Below are positions 44,462 through 52,995 of a stretch of DNA of 64,000 bases, one piece after another. Every line of letters starts with the position of its first letter. Position 1 is the stretch's first letter. The notes beneath the pieces are model-generated. The model made no database searches and was not told the origin of the DNA. It worked only from the letters and a program-made list of their open reading frames with translations. Made by a program: the position numbers and the translations under genes. Location: positions 31,033 to 95,032 of the forward strand of contig VGZA01000020.1 in the NCBI GenBank assembly GCA_016872775.1, read 5' to 3'. The DNA comes from Planctomycetota bacterium (GTDB taxonomy: Bacteria > Planctomycetota > Planctomycetia > Pirellulales > Pirellulaceae).

Positions 44462-45039
44462 TGCCTCGCTCCACGATTCCCGGCCATCGCTCGCAGCCCA
44501 TCGCGGATTTCGCGCAGCAGCAGCAGCACTTCGTCGTCGCCGGTCGCACCGGAGCCAGCCAGGTCGGTTGCTGATCGGGCGTTTTGCTGGACTGCTCCCA
44601 CCGCCGACGACCCGCTCGGGACAGTCTGGGCATCGTCAGCCTGGTGCGAGCCGCGCATCTTGGCGTAAAGAAAATCACGCAGCAATTCCGCCTGAAGCAC
44701 TCCTTCAATACTCATTTCTGGCGTCGAACTGCCGCTGGCGGTCTGGACGGAGATGGTCGACAGACCCAGCCATCGCTGGATGATCCCGCGCGTCAAGTGA
44801 ATGTCCTGGATGCGGCGATAAGTCAGGTAGACTTCGTGGCGGAACAGGATTCCCCAACTCATCGAAATCCCGTCGTTATCGAAACGATATTTCAACGTTT
44901 CATATTTGAAATAAAGTGGCAGTGCCAAGATCGGGAACAGCGGGCCGCCGAACAAAGCCTGAATCATGTAGTGCTTCAACAGCACCCGGTCGGGCCGTGT
45001 GATCTGGAATGGGTCGAAGTCCGACTTGTCTTTATTCAT
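44458..45039 (-). CDS. Bacterial PH-domain (bPH2) membrane protein
   Basis: A 193-residue partner of the previous gene. It has one hydrophobic hairpin (about 26-45, MIQALFGGPLFPILALPLYF) then a PH-like domain (YRFDNDGISMSWGILFRHEV, LTYRRIQDIHLTRGIIQRWL), as in YdbT/YdbS pairs. The C-terminal tail (about 125-193) is low-complexity. An ATG at 45039 is used; a GTG at 45084 would add 15 Arg-rich residues that partly overlap the response-regulator remnant. The stop overlaps the next gene's ATG (ATGA). Confidence 0.82.
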   Translation of the reverse strand: MNKDKSDFDPFQITRPDRVLLKHYMIQALFGGPLFPILALPLYFKYETLKYRFDNDGISMSWGILFRHEVYLTYRRIQDIHLTRGIIQRWLGLSTISVQTASGSSTPEMSIEGVLQAELLRDFLYAKMRGSHQADDAQTVPSGSSAVGAVQQNARSATDLAGSGATGDDEVLLLLREIRDGLRAMAGNRGARQ

Positions 45040-45052
45040 GGCAAAATCGGAT

Positions 45053-45127
45053 CTACGGTACCGTCGCCGGTTCCAGAACACCACCGAGAAGTTTGGTCAT
45101 CGTGACTTCGGAATCATCGACGATCAT
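45053..45127 (-). pseudogene. Truncated response-regulator remnant (about 24 residues)
   Basis: The minus strand encodes MIVDDSEVTMTKLLGGVLEP and four more residues before a TAG. VDDSEVTMTKLLG resembles the first beta-strand and helix of a receiver domain (with the two acidic residues of the phosphorylation pocket), but the frame stops before the rest. The ATG at 45127 overlaps the end of the Hpt gene by 14 nt. The fragment is too short to be a working regulator, so I read it as the 5' end of a deleted response-regulator gene. Alternatively it may be a chance match. Confidence 0.45.
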
Positions 45128-45509
45128 AATCGTTGACATTGATTTTGATCACTTCCACCTTCAAGTAGTCTAGCAGACTGGAGGTCAAGTTCTGCAACAT
45201 GCCCGACAATTTGTCTAACAATTCTTGTGGGTTCGTCAGGGTCCCCTGGCGGGCCTGTTCTTCCAGTTCCAAAGCGACGTCGACGACGGAATGGGCTCCA
45301 AAGTAGCGACTGTTTCCCTTAAGCGTGTGAGCGGCGCGACGGGTTGTCGCCATGTCGCCCGCGAGAATGGCGGCGCGGAGCGAATCGAGTTGCATTGGGG
45401 CGTCCTTGACAAAGGCGTCGATCAGTTCCAGCAGCAGGTCGTGGTCACCCCCGACCGCTTCCATCGCCGACTCCCAATTCACGAAATTCTGTCCGTTCCC
45501 ATTATCCAA
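45114..45509 (-). CDS. Hpt (histidine-containing phosphotransfer) domain protein
   Basis: A 131-residue phosphotransfer protein. The conserved phosphorylatable His is in AAHTLKGNSRYFGA (His at about residue 61), and the four-helix pattern (LLLELIDAFVKDAPMQLDSL, ALELEEQARQGTLTNPQELL) fits Hpt. Such proteins pass phosphate between hybrid kinases and response regulators; no kinase is adjacent here. Start TTG at 45509 has GGAG 9 nt upstream; an internal ATG lies 15 codons later. Its end overlaps the response-regulator remnant by 14 nt, suggesting the pair was once Hpt-RR. Confidence 0.88.
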   Translation of the reverse strand: MDNGNGQNFVNWESAMEAVGGDHDLLLELIDAFVKDAPMQLDSLRAAILAGDMATTRRAAHTLKGNSRYFGAHSVVDVALELEEQARQGTLTNPQELLDKLSGMLQNLTSSLLDYLKVEVIKINVNDYDRR

Positions 45510-45599
45510 GATTCTTGACTCCCCATTCGGTCAAACCAAACGGATCGCCGTCCTGATCGCGGGCGGCGACTGAGGAATTTTAACGCCGGCGAATCAAAG

Positions 45600-45605
45600 A
45601 TTCTA
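45600..45605 (-). promoter_or_regulatory. Candidate -10 element TAGAAT for Hpt gene (minus)
   Basis: TAGAAT on the minus strand, 91 nt upstream of the TTG start. It sits 24 nt from the plus-strand promoter at 45629, so the two could be a divergent pair. No clear -35. Confidence 0.4.
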
Positions 45606-45628
45606 TCCTCGTCAGGCTGGGCGAGTCG

Positions 45629-45656
45629 TTGACCCAACTTTCTGGCCACCTAGAAT
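45629..45656 (+). promoter_or_regulatory. Promoter TTGACC-N16-TAGAAT for the GT2 operon
   Basis: TTGACC (45629-45634) and TAGAAT (45651-45656), 16 bp apart. The GT2 ATG is at 45800. The best -35/-10 pair in the window. The 290-nt gap has no gene. Confidence 0.65.
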
Positions 45657-45799
45657 GACGGCTGGCGCGTCGCTGATTGGTGTCACCCGGCCCGGCGGTA
45701 CCACGTCGATTTCGGGTTTCGCTCCTCTCGACACGCCCATCGCCAACACGGCGCCAGGAATTCCCCCCAGTTTTTATTGTCGTCCCAGGATCTTTTGCC

Positions 45800-46549
45800 A
45801 TGCTTTGTCGGGCACTCACGGCGTTGCCGGTTTATAACGAAGTGCGACATGTCATGGCCGTTTTGGACGAGGTGCGCCGTTTTTGCCCGGAAATCCTGGT
45901 GGTTAACGATGGGTCCAGCGACGGCACGGCCGAACTACTGGCGCAGCGTCGCGATATTCATGTCGTTACGCATGAAAAGAATCAGGGGTATGGCGTGGCG
46001 CTTCGCTCGGCATTTGCCTTCGCACAGGCCCAGGACTATGACCTGCTGGTGACGATCGATTGTGACGGCCAGCACGAACCGCAGTTAATCCCGGAATTTA
46101 TCTCAGCTGGGCGGGATTGTGATATTGTCTCGGGGAGCCGTTACCTGCAGGTTTTCGAAGGGGATAGTCAGCCGCCGGTGCAGCGGCGCTGGGTCAATCA
46201 GCAGATTACCGCGGAGATCAACCGGCGACTTGGATTGCAATTGACGGATGCCTTTTGCGGATTCAAAGCCTATTCGGTTCCCGCATTGCGATCCCTGGAA
46301 CTACATGAAAGTGGTTACGCGATGCCGCTGGAGCTTTGGGTTCAAGCAGCGGCTGCGGGACTGCGGATCCGCGAAATGCCGGTGCCGTTAATCTACTTGG
46401 ATGCCAGCCGTTCGTTTGGCGGATCACTCGACGATGCCGCGACTCGGCTACAGTATTATCACCAGACACTGGATCGCAGCCTGGCCGCGGCGGTCGAAGC
46501 CGGGAAATGGCCGCGGCCGACTGCCACGCGCGGGGAAAAGACCGGATGA
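45800..46549 (+). CDS. Family 2 glycosyltransferase (GT2, dolichol-phosphate-mannose-synthase-like)
   Basis: A 249-residue GT-A fold transferase using a nucleotide sugar. ALTALPVYNEV opens the domain (residues 5-15), then VVNDGSSDGT (about 36-45) binds the nucleotide, and TIDCDGQHEP (about 88-97) is the DxD metal site. The following GSRYLQVFEGD and the acceptor region fit polyprenyl-phosphate glycosyltransferases, but there is no membrane helix, so a soluble acceptor is possible. It overlaps the next gene (ATGA) and has a good promoter upstream. In this operon the partner genes suggest small-molecule or envelope synthesis, but the substrate cannot be read. Confidence 0.88.
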   Translation: MLCRALTALPVYNEVRHVMAVLDEVRRFCPEILVVNDGSSDGTAELLAQRRDIHVVTHEKNQGYGVALRSAFAFAQAQDYDLLVTIDCDGQHEPQLIPEFISAGRDCDIVSGSRYLQVFEGDSQPPVQRRWVNQQITAEINRRLGLQLTDAFCGFKAYSVPALRSLELHESGYAMPLELWVQAAAAGLRIREMPVPLIYLDASRSFGGSLDDAATRLQYYHQTLDRSLAAAVEAGKWPRPTATRGEKTG

Positions 46550-48171
46550 CCGTGGTCGATGCCCCCCTGGATTATCGGCGCCTGCGAGCACCTGCTGAGA
46601 ATCGTGCGACGCTGTTCGTTCCGCCCCTGAACGCATGCAACGCTTTGTTCCAGGCCAATCGCCAGCGGAGATTGGCGTCAACCGCCCAGGTCGCCGGACA
46701 GACACTGGCCGAGTTTTCCAGGTCGGCGCAACGCGAACTGCTGGAACTGGCTCTTCGCTATACCAGTGGATATGTCGATATTCCAGAACCGCCGCCGACG
46801 CGGGAATTGGCGCTGATCTTAACAGGCCACCAGCCACAGCTGTTTCATCCCGGAGTCTGGTTGAAGAATTTCGTCGCCTCGAACCTGGCGCGGCAGGCGA
46901 ATGCCTGGGCGATCAACCTGATCATCGACTCCGATACGATTCGGTCGGCGGCGATTCGAGTTCCCAGCGGCACGGCCGCGGAGCCGGGCCTGCAGCTTGT
47001 ACCGTTTGACGAGACGACGGATGAAGTTCCTTTCGAGGAGCGAACGGTCCGCGATTTCGGCAGTTGGGCCACGTTCTCCTGCCGCGTTCGGCAGACGATG
47101 GCGCAGATGTTAGCCCACCCGCTCATCGCTGAATTCTGGCCGTTTGCCACCGCCGCCGCTCGCGAAACAAATCGACTCGGCCAAAGTCTGGCGCGCGCCC
47201 GCCATCAGACGGAGGCTGCCTGGGGGCTGGAGACACTCGAACTACCGCTCAGTTCGGTCGCCAAAGGCCGTTGTTTCGCCCGCTTCGCCTGGCAAATTCT
47301 GCAACGCCTGCCGGATTTTCAACGGATACATAATGAGTCATTGCGGGAATATCGACGGCTCCACCGCTTGCGCGGCGCAACGCATCCGGTTCCCGATCTG
47401 GTCGCCGCCGAATCTCGCCTGGAAACGCCATTCTGGGTCTGGAATTGCGGGTCGCCTCTGCGTAGACGACTTGCCCTGGAATCGACGAAAAACGGCTGGC
47501 GGTTTTACGATGGCATGGATGGAAATCGGTTTGCTTCGATCCGGCGTACGTCCGACCCCGAGGCGTTCGCCGACCAGTGGCAGGATCTGGCGCGGGACGG
47601 CTGGCGCATCCGTCCCCGGGCGTTGATCACCACACTGTACGCCCGCAGCTGCCTGGGGGATCTGTTCATCCACGGCATCGGTGGGGCGAAATACGATCAG
47701 GTCACCGACCGCATCATGGCTCTTTTTCTTGGCATCGCCCCGCCCGGCTATCTGGTCACGACAGCGACGGCGCAATTACCGATTTCAGCGCGGGACACAC
47801 GGGGGGAGGATGTTCGGCGCGTCGAACGGGACCTGCGCGACCTGCGCTGGGTACCGGAAAGTTACTTGAGCGGTACGGAACCGGTTGCAGCGGAGGCGCA
47901 GCGGTTGATCGAACAGAAGCAGCAGTGGATTCGGCGGGCGGCCGTCGCTTCGGCGGAGCGCAAGCGTCGTTGCCTAGCGATCCGTGACCTCTCCGCGCAG
48001 CTCCAGCCGTTTGTTGCCGACCGGAGGCACGCACTGTGCTTGGAACACGAGCGGGTCGTGGCCGGTGCGGCCCGCACGCGCTTGCTCCGCGGGCGCGAGT
48101 TTGCGTTTCCACTCTTCCCAGGAGATTTTTTACGCTCGTTGCTACTGGAACTTTCCGCGGACAGACCATAA
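46546..48171 (+). CDS. 541-residue protein, possibly a distant BshC (cysteine-adding enzyme) relative
   Basis: Function is not established. It has the length of B. subtilis BshC (about 540) and a similar order of blocks: an N-terminal region with LALILTGHQPQLFHPGVWLK (about 88-107), comparable with BshC's GGQQAGLLTGPLYTIHK; later RPRALITTLYARSCLGDLFI then HGIGGAKYDQVTDRIMALFL, like BshC's RPLMQEFLIPTLAFIAGPGE and following stretch; and a helical, charged C-terminus (QRLIEQKQQWIRRAAVASAE). BshC ligates cysteine to glucosaminyl-malate. The likeness is from memory, at low identity, so this is a hypothesis. It is translated with the GT2 gene (ATGA) and followed by an Eis-like acetyltransferase; no bshA or bshB is seen. 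No transmembrane helix. Confidence 0.55.
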   Translation: MTVVDAPLDYRRLRAPAENRATLFVPPLNACNALFQANRQRRLASTAQVAGQTLAEFSRSAQRELLELALRYTSGYVDIPEPPPTRELALILTGHQPQLFHPGVWLKNFVASNLARQANAWAINLIIDSDTIRSAAIRVPSGTAAEPGLQLVPFDETTDEVPFEERTVRDFGSWATFSCRVRQTMAQMLAHPLIAEFWPFATAAARETNRLGQSLARARHQTEAAWGLETLELPLSSVAKGRCFARFAWQILQRLPDFQRIHNESLREYRRLHRLRGATHPVPDLVAAESRLETPFWVWNCGSPLRRRLALESTKNGWRFYDGMDGNRFASIRRTSDPEAFADQWQDLARDGWRIRPRALITTLYARSCLGDLFIHGIGGAKYDQVTDRIMALFLGIAPPGYLVTTATAQLPISARDTRGEDVRRVERDLRDLRWVPESYLSGTEPVAAEAQRLIEQKQQWIRRAAVASAERKRRCLAIRDLSAQLQPFVADRRHALCLEHERVVAGAARTRLLRGREFAFPLFPGDFLRSLLLELSADRP

Positions 48172-48232
48172 GTTAGTAGTCCCAGAAGGATCGCTGACGG
48201 AGCGTCCTGGAACGGTTTGAAGGGATTCTCGC

Positions 48233-49708
48233 ATGAGTGCAACCGCTGGAAGTCGGGTTCGAAAAGGCAACGTCTCCTCGAAATCGAAATGCTCGGCCAG
48301 CCCGAATTCATCCCGCGCAACAGCCGGCGTCATTCCGACGGTCGTTGCGCCGGCGAGTGTGCCGCAGCAGCCGGCGTCCACACCCCAGCGCACTGTGTCG
48401 CCTCTGGTGACCGCCACGGCGCCGGCCGCGCTGAGGCTGGGATCAGCAAACGCCGGCGATCATTATCCGATCTTTGATTTTCTGGTCGGCGTTTTTCGTG
48501 CTCCCTCATCGTCGGAGTTTCAGGCGCAGCTGGAGGAACCGTTTTATGAACCGACCGACAGACTGATCGTCAAACATGGAACGCGGATCGTCGCCCACCT
48601 GCGGATGTTCCAGCGCGAAATTCGCTTCGGTCCGCTGGTATTGCCGATGACCGGCGTCGCGGAGCTGGCGACGCTGTCCCCTTACCGCCACCGCGGGCTC
48701 GCCTCGGCACTGCTGTCGGCCGCCGAAGATCGCATGCGCGACGAAGGTGCGGTCGCCGGGTTCGTTCGCACGACCGTGCCCGAACTGTTCGCGCGCCGAG
48801 GATGGATCGTCTGGGGACGACACTGCTATTCGGTCGCACGTACCCGCGACATCCTGGCGCAGTGGAACGTCATGGAGCAGGATCGGCAGAGTCGGGAGAA
48901 CGCGGTCCGCAGCGAATCGAAGAGCCTCCCGCTCAGCACACGCATCTGGCGGCATGTTGAACGCGGCGCTTTGATGCGCCTCTACGCCGCCAATCCCGTC
49001 AATGCTTACGGCGCGCTGGTGCGAAGTGACGATTATTGGCGTTGGCTGGTAAGTCGCCGCGGCTACGACAGTATCTATGTGGTCATCGAAGGCCGCGACA
49101 AACTCGATCTGGACGAAACGCCCGTGATCGGATACGCCGTTACCAAGGCCGGACGTATTGTGGAAATGATGACCGATCCGAATCGCCCCTACGCCGTGGG
49201 GCAACTGCTCACGCGCGTCTGCGGCGACGCGATCGAACGCGACATCGATATCGTGCGACTCGATGCGCCACCCAACGCGCAGCTGCATCAGGTATTCAAG
49301 GCCGCCGGAGGTCAATTCCGAAATCGACCAACCGACGGCGGCCAGACGTTGATGGCCAAAGTCCTTGACCCGCTGGACTTCCTCCGTCGACTCGAACCAC
49401 TGCTGTTGGAACGTGTGCGGCAATGCGAGGCACCGGCGGGCGAACTGGGATTTGTCGTCGGCGAACACCGATTCCGGCTGGTTTACAACCGCCGCCAGGT
49501 TCGCCTCGATTCGGGTCGAGTCGGCCGCAGTTACGTGACCTGCGGCATGGCGGATTTGATGCAGCTGCTGCTAGGGCAACTTGACTGCCAGGTTGCCATT
49601 CGCGAAAAGCAGCTTACCGTCTCCACACGCACCACCATCGACCTGTTGACAACCTTTTTCCCGCGGATCCCGTTCTGGCGACCGCCCTGGGACGAATTGC
49701 CGGCATGA
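48233..49708 (+). CDS. Eis-like GNAT acetyltransferase with C-terminal SCP2-like domain
   Basis: A 491-residue protein. The first about 65 residues are Ser/Ala/Pro-rich and disordered. The GNAT domain (about 70-235) has the acetyl-CoA P-loop-like segment LSPYRHRGLASALLSAAED (about 147-165). A second GNAT-like half (about 250-390: PVIGYAVTKAGRIVEMMTDP) and a C-terminal SCP2-like domain (about 395-491: GELGFVVGEHRFRLVYNRRQ) follow. This three-domain plan is that of Eis (enhanced intracellular survival) acetyltransferases, which acetylate amines. Here the substrate is unknown. It is coupled to the bestrophin gene by ATGA and follows the BshC-like gene by 61 nt. Confidence 0.8.
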   Translation: MSATAGSRVRKGNVSSKSKCSASPNSSRATAGVIPTVVAPASVPQQPASTPQRTVSPLVTATAPAALRLGSANAGDHYPIFDFLVGVFRAPSSSEFQAQLEEPFYEPTDRLIVKHGTRIVAHLRMFQREIRFGPLVLPMTGVAELATLSPYRHRGLASALLSAAEDRMRDEGAVAGFVRTTVPELFARRGWIVWGRHCYSVARTRDILAQWNVMEQDRQSRENAVRSESKSLPLSTRIWRHVERGALMRLYAANPVNAYGALVRSDDYWRWLVSRRGYDSIYVVIEGRDKLDLDETPVIGYAVTKAGRIVEMMTDPNRPYAVGQLLTRVCGDAIERDIDIVRLDAPPNAQLHQVFKAAGGQFRNRPTDGGQTLMAKVLDPLDFLRRLEPLLLERVRQCEAPAGELGFVVGEHRFRLVYNRRQVRLDSGRVGRSYVTCGMADLMQLLLGQLDCQVAIREKQLTVSTRTTIDLLTTFFPRIPFWRPPWDELPA

Positions 49709-50589
49709 TCGACTACGATCCCCATGACTGGCGTTCCCATCTGTGCGATATCCGTGGGTCGATGTTGCGCGAAATCACATCCCGGATTCTCGCCTGTGTT
49801 CTCTGGGCGACTGGAATCACCTGGTTCCATTGCACGGTTCACGAATGTGCCATTCCGAGTGCGGCGCATATGCTGGTCGGACCTGCGCTGGCTTTGCTGC
49901 TCGTGTTTCGCACCAATGCCTCCTACGATCGCTTCTGGGAAGGCCGGAAGATGTGGGGGAATATCATCAACGAGTCCCGTAACCTGGCGCGGCTGACGTC
50001 CGCTGTCTTCGCGCAGAATGACGATTTCCGTCGCCGGTTGCTGTGTTGGATCCAGTGCTTTCCCGACGCCATGCGCTATCACCTGCGCGGGCAGAAGAAC
50101 CTGGGTAAATTCGCCCACACGTTACCGCCGGAGTCCGGCAGCCGCATTCAGGCCAGCGACCATCCGCCGCTGGCCGTCGCGCTGGAAATCTCGCGGCATT
50201 GGATCGAAGCCCGCAATGCCGGCATCATCTCCGACTACCTGGTCGTGGCGCTCGACCAGAATGTGCAGTTGCTGATCGATTACATTGGCTCGTGCGAACG
50301 GATCCGTAATACGCCGCTGCCGTTCGCCTACGTGGTGCATTTACGGCGCGCGATCCTGATTTACTGCTTCACCGTCCCGTTCTCATTGCTCAAGGACTTC
50401 GTCTGGTGGACGCCCATCTGCACGATGTTGATCGCCTACCTGCTGGTCGGAATCGAAGAGATTGGCGTCGAAATCGAAGATCCGTTCGGACAGGATGACA
50501 ACGACCTGCCGTTGGACGTCTTCTGCGAAACGATCCAGCGCAATGTCGGGTTGCTGGGGGCAAACGCCGACACCGCAGGCAGCGCCTGA
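49705..50589 (+). CDS. Bestrophin-family anion channel (UPF0187)
   Basis: A 294-residue membrane protein of the bestrophin family (chloride channel-like). Features: FRTNASYDRFWEGRKMWGNI (about 68-87), the loop before a helix with PLPFAYVVHLRRAILIYCF, and the acidic C-terminal GIEEIGVEIEDPFGQDDNDL then PLD, the part contacting the family Ca-clasp in eukaryotes. Hydrophobic helices at about 24-40, 52-68, 212-232 and 236-258. Bacterial homologues are pentameric channels; ion specificity here unknown. It overlaps the Eis-like gene by ATGA, so the last three of the four operon genes appear co-transcribed. Confidence 0.93.
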   Translation: MIDYDPHDWRSHLCDIRGSMLREITSRILACVLWATGITWFHCTVHECAIPSAAHMLVGPALALLLVFRTNASYDRFWEGRKMWGNIINESRNLARLTSAVFAQNDDFRRRLLCWIQCFPDAMRYHLRGQKNLGKFAHTLPPESGSRIQASDHPPLAVALEISRHWIEARNAGIISDYLVVALDQNVQLLIDYIGSCERIRNTPLPFAYVVHLRRAILIYCFTVPFSLLKDFVWWTPICTMLIAYLLVGIEEIGVEIEDPFGQDDNDLPLDVFCETIQRNVGLLGANADTAGSA

Positions 50590-50970
50590 CAAACGGTCAG
50601 TTCGGAGATTCCGATTCTTCCAACGACGAGTCAACGTGCGGTTGGTAGCGGACGATGACGACTCGGAGGAAGTCGGCGACGACGACGATCCGCAGGCCTG
50701 TTGGTCCGCAGGTCCGCCTGGCGGGCGGTGACTTAATGCTTCATAGCCTGCGAGTTGCTTTCCTTGCCGGTACACGTGCTCAGGCGGTCGTCAAACTCCA
50801 CGGCATCGGAAGCAACCTCTCAGTTCTCCCAGGTTGTCACGCTCCGTGGGCGGAGTTGAATTTGCGGCCCCTAGCTGCCGAACTAGGGACTATATGCCCG
50901 GTGGTTCGTCATGGCGCTCCAGGGAAGGAGCGTAAGCATTGACGGCCGTTGTCCCGAATCGAACAGGTCC
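50590..50970. other. Intergenic region upstream of membrane-protein gene
   Basis: 381 bases. A 6-bp hairpin (CCCTAG, 8-nt loop, CTAGGG at 50869-50888) is the only structure. A short frame from 50655 is not credible. The reading frame of the next gene is open back to an ATG at 50911, and an AAGGAG at about 50926-50931 lies inside it. Confidence 0.5.
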
Positions 50971-52296
50971 ATGGACTATCGCCGCAGCGCTCCCGCCAAT
51001 CAACGCCGCCGCCGAGTTCTCCTCGAGGAAACGGATGGGGCCATCGACGAGTCGGCGGAACCGGCCGTGATACGCCGGCCGCGGTCGGCGTCCCGTGGCA
51101 GTCGATCGTACTCGGAATCGGCGCTGGCGGAGAATCAGCCGCGGGTCACCGATCTGATCCCGTTGCGACGTTGGGTGCAGTTACTGGCGCTGGCAATACT
51201 GGCTTTCTTGATCATTGCGTTGGGCGTGGTCCACGCCTATTCGGAGTCCTGGGCGGCCGAGTTGAACGCTGATGCTGTGGCGCTGATCAACCCGCAGGCT
51301 CCCGGCAGCCTTTCGCGATGGCTGTCATCGGCGATGCTCGGTTGGGCCGGCATTCTGTCGCTAGTGATCTTCTCGTTGCGCCGCCACAAGACCGACGATT
51401 TTCATGCGCGCTACCGAGTCTGGATATCGGCGGCACTGCTCCTGTTCATGGCCAGCATGGAGGTTTCAACCGGATTCCACCATCTGGCGTTTGACGCGGT
51501 ACGAATTGGGGTTCGGAAGTTTCTGCCGGATTCCGCGCTCGTTGCGCAAACGCACGGTTTATGTTGGGCCATGGTCAGTCTGATGGCGATGTTCTGCTTG
51601 ATTCGCCTGGCGATCGAAGTTCGGCCCAGCCGCGCCGCCTTGCTTGCGACGCTTGCCGCGTCGGTTGCCTATGGTGCCGCCTGGTTAAGCCATTTCGGCT
51701 GGTTGCCGATGGAGTTACCGCGTTACGGAGTTTTGATCACTGCTTCGTGTCGACTTACCGCGGAGGTCTTCTTGCTGGCGGCGATCATGATTTTTGGACG
51801 CCATGTCTATCTTGATTCCCAAGGACTGCTGCAGTTGCATGGCGTTGCCCGTCGCAAAATCCGGTCGTCCCGCGCTGCCAGGTCGGCGGAGGCCGTTGAT
51901 GCCGCGGATGTTGCCGAGAAGCGTTCGGAAATTGCCGGCCACTCGGGAAGCGATTCCTCGTCCGTTCGCAACGCGGCCGTGGGAGCCAGTCGGCGCTCCG
52001 ATCTAGATGATCCATCCACGGCAACTTCACGTTTGCCGGCAGTTGCGGGCGGGCAGCCTGCTGCCTCCAGCTGCGAAAAGGCTGGCATCGCGCGCAAACC
52101 GGTACTCCAGGTAAAAACAGGTAGTGACGCCAACGCAAAGCACAGAGTGCCGTCGCCTGTTGCGCCTGCCGTGGTGGCTTCGATGGAATCCGCCGACCAG
52201 GATGACGAACCCGATGCCGATTCCGCGGGGCTGACCCGCGCAGAACGCCGGCGACTGAAAAAGCTGTCCAAGCGCGACGACCGAAAGGTGGCCTGA
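50971..52296 (+). CDS. Membrane protein with charged N- and C-terminal tails
   Basis: A 441-residue protein. A highly charged N-terminal cytosolic region (1-70, RRRRVLLEETDGAID) precedes about six hydrophobic helices (about 78-98, 127-145, 160-180, 210-230, 240-258, 270-286), then a long Ser/Ala/Lys-rich tail of about 155 residues. The extracytoplasmic loops are short. I recognise no family. Start is uncertain: ATG 50911 would add 20 residues; ATG 50971 has a weak AGG nearby. An SD-like AAGGAG is followed by no standard start at the right distance. The upstream bestrophin gene is on the same strand but 381 nt away. Confidence 0.65.
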   Translation: MDYRRSAPANQRRRRVLLEETDGAIDESAEPAVIRRPRSASRGSRSYSESALAENQPRVTDLIPLRRWVQLLALAILAFLIIALGVVHAYSESWAAELNADAVALINPQAPGSLSRWLSSAMLGWAGILSLVIFSLRRHKTDDFHARYRVWISAALLLFMASMEVSTGFHHLAFDAVRIGVRKFLPDSALVAQTHGLCWAMVSLMAMFCLIRLAIEVRPSRAALLATLAASVAYGAAWLSHFGWLPMELPRYGVLITASCRLTAEVFLLAAIMIFGRHVYLDSQGLLQLHGVARRKIRSSRAARSAEAVDAADVAEKRSEIAGHSGSDSSSVRNAAVGASRRSDLDDPSTATSRLPAVAGGQPAASSCEKAGIARKPVLQVKTGSDANAKHRVPSPVAPAVVASMESADQDDEPDADSAGLTRAERRRLKKLSKRDDRKVA

Positions 52297-52375
52297 TTCC
52301 CGAGGAGCGTCGTAACGTGGTCGGACGGGATTCGTCGCGTGCGGGGCGAGATCGAACGTGGAAAGGAATTCCTTC

Positions 52376-52863
<488 letters not shown>

Positions 52864-52995
52864 TGAAGAGGGCATCGGGGGGGCCTGCCGCTTTGAGTCA
52901 CAGGCTGTCGAGGGGTCGATGGGAATGGGCTGCGGCGCCTGGATTGAAGCAAGAATGGCTGGGCGGGCGATTACCAAGTCGCCGATGGAATTGCT

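Noticed and set aside
50655..50942. Short frame of 95 codons before the membrane-protein gene
   Set aside because: No ribosome site, no motif and no signal; composition mixed; likely chance.
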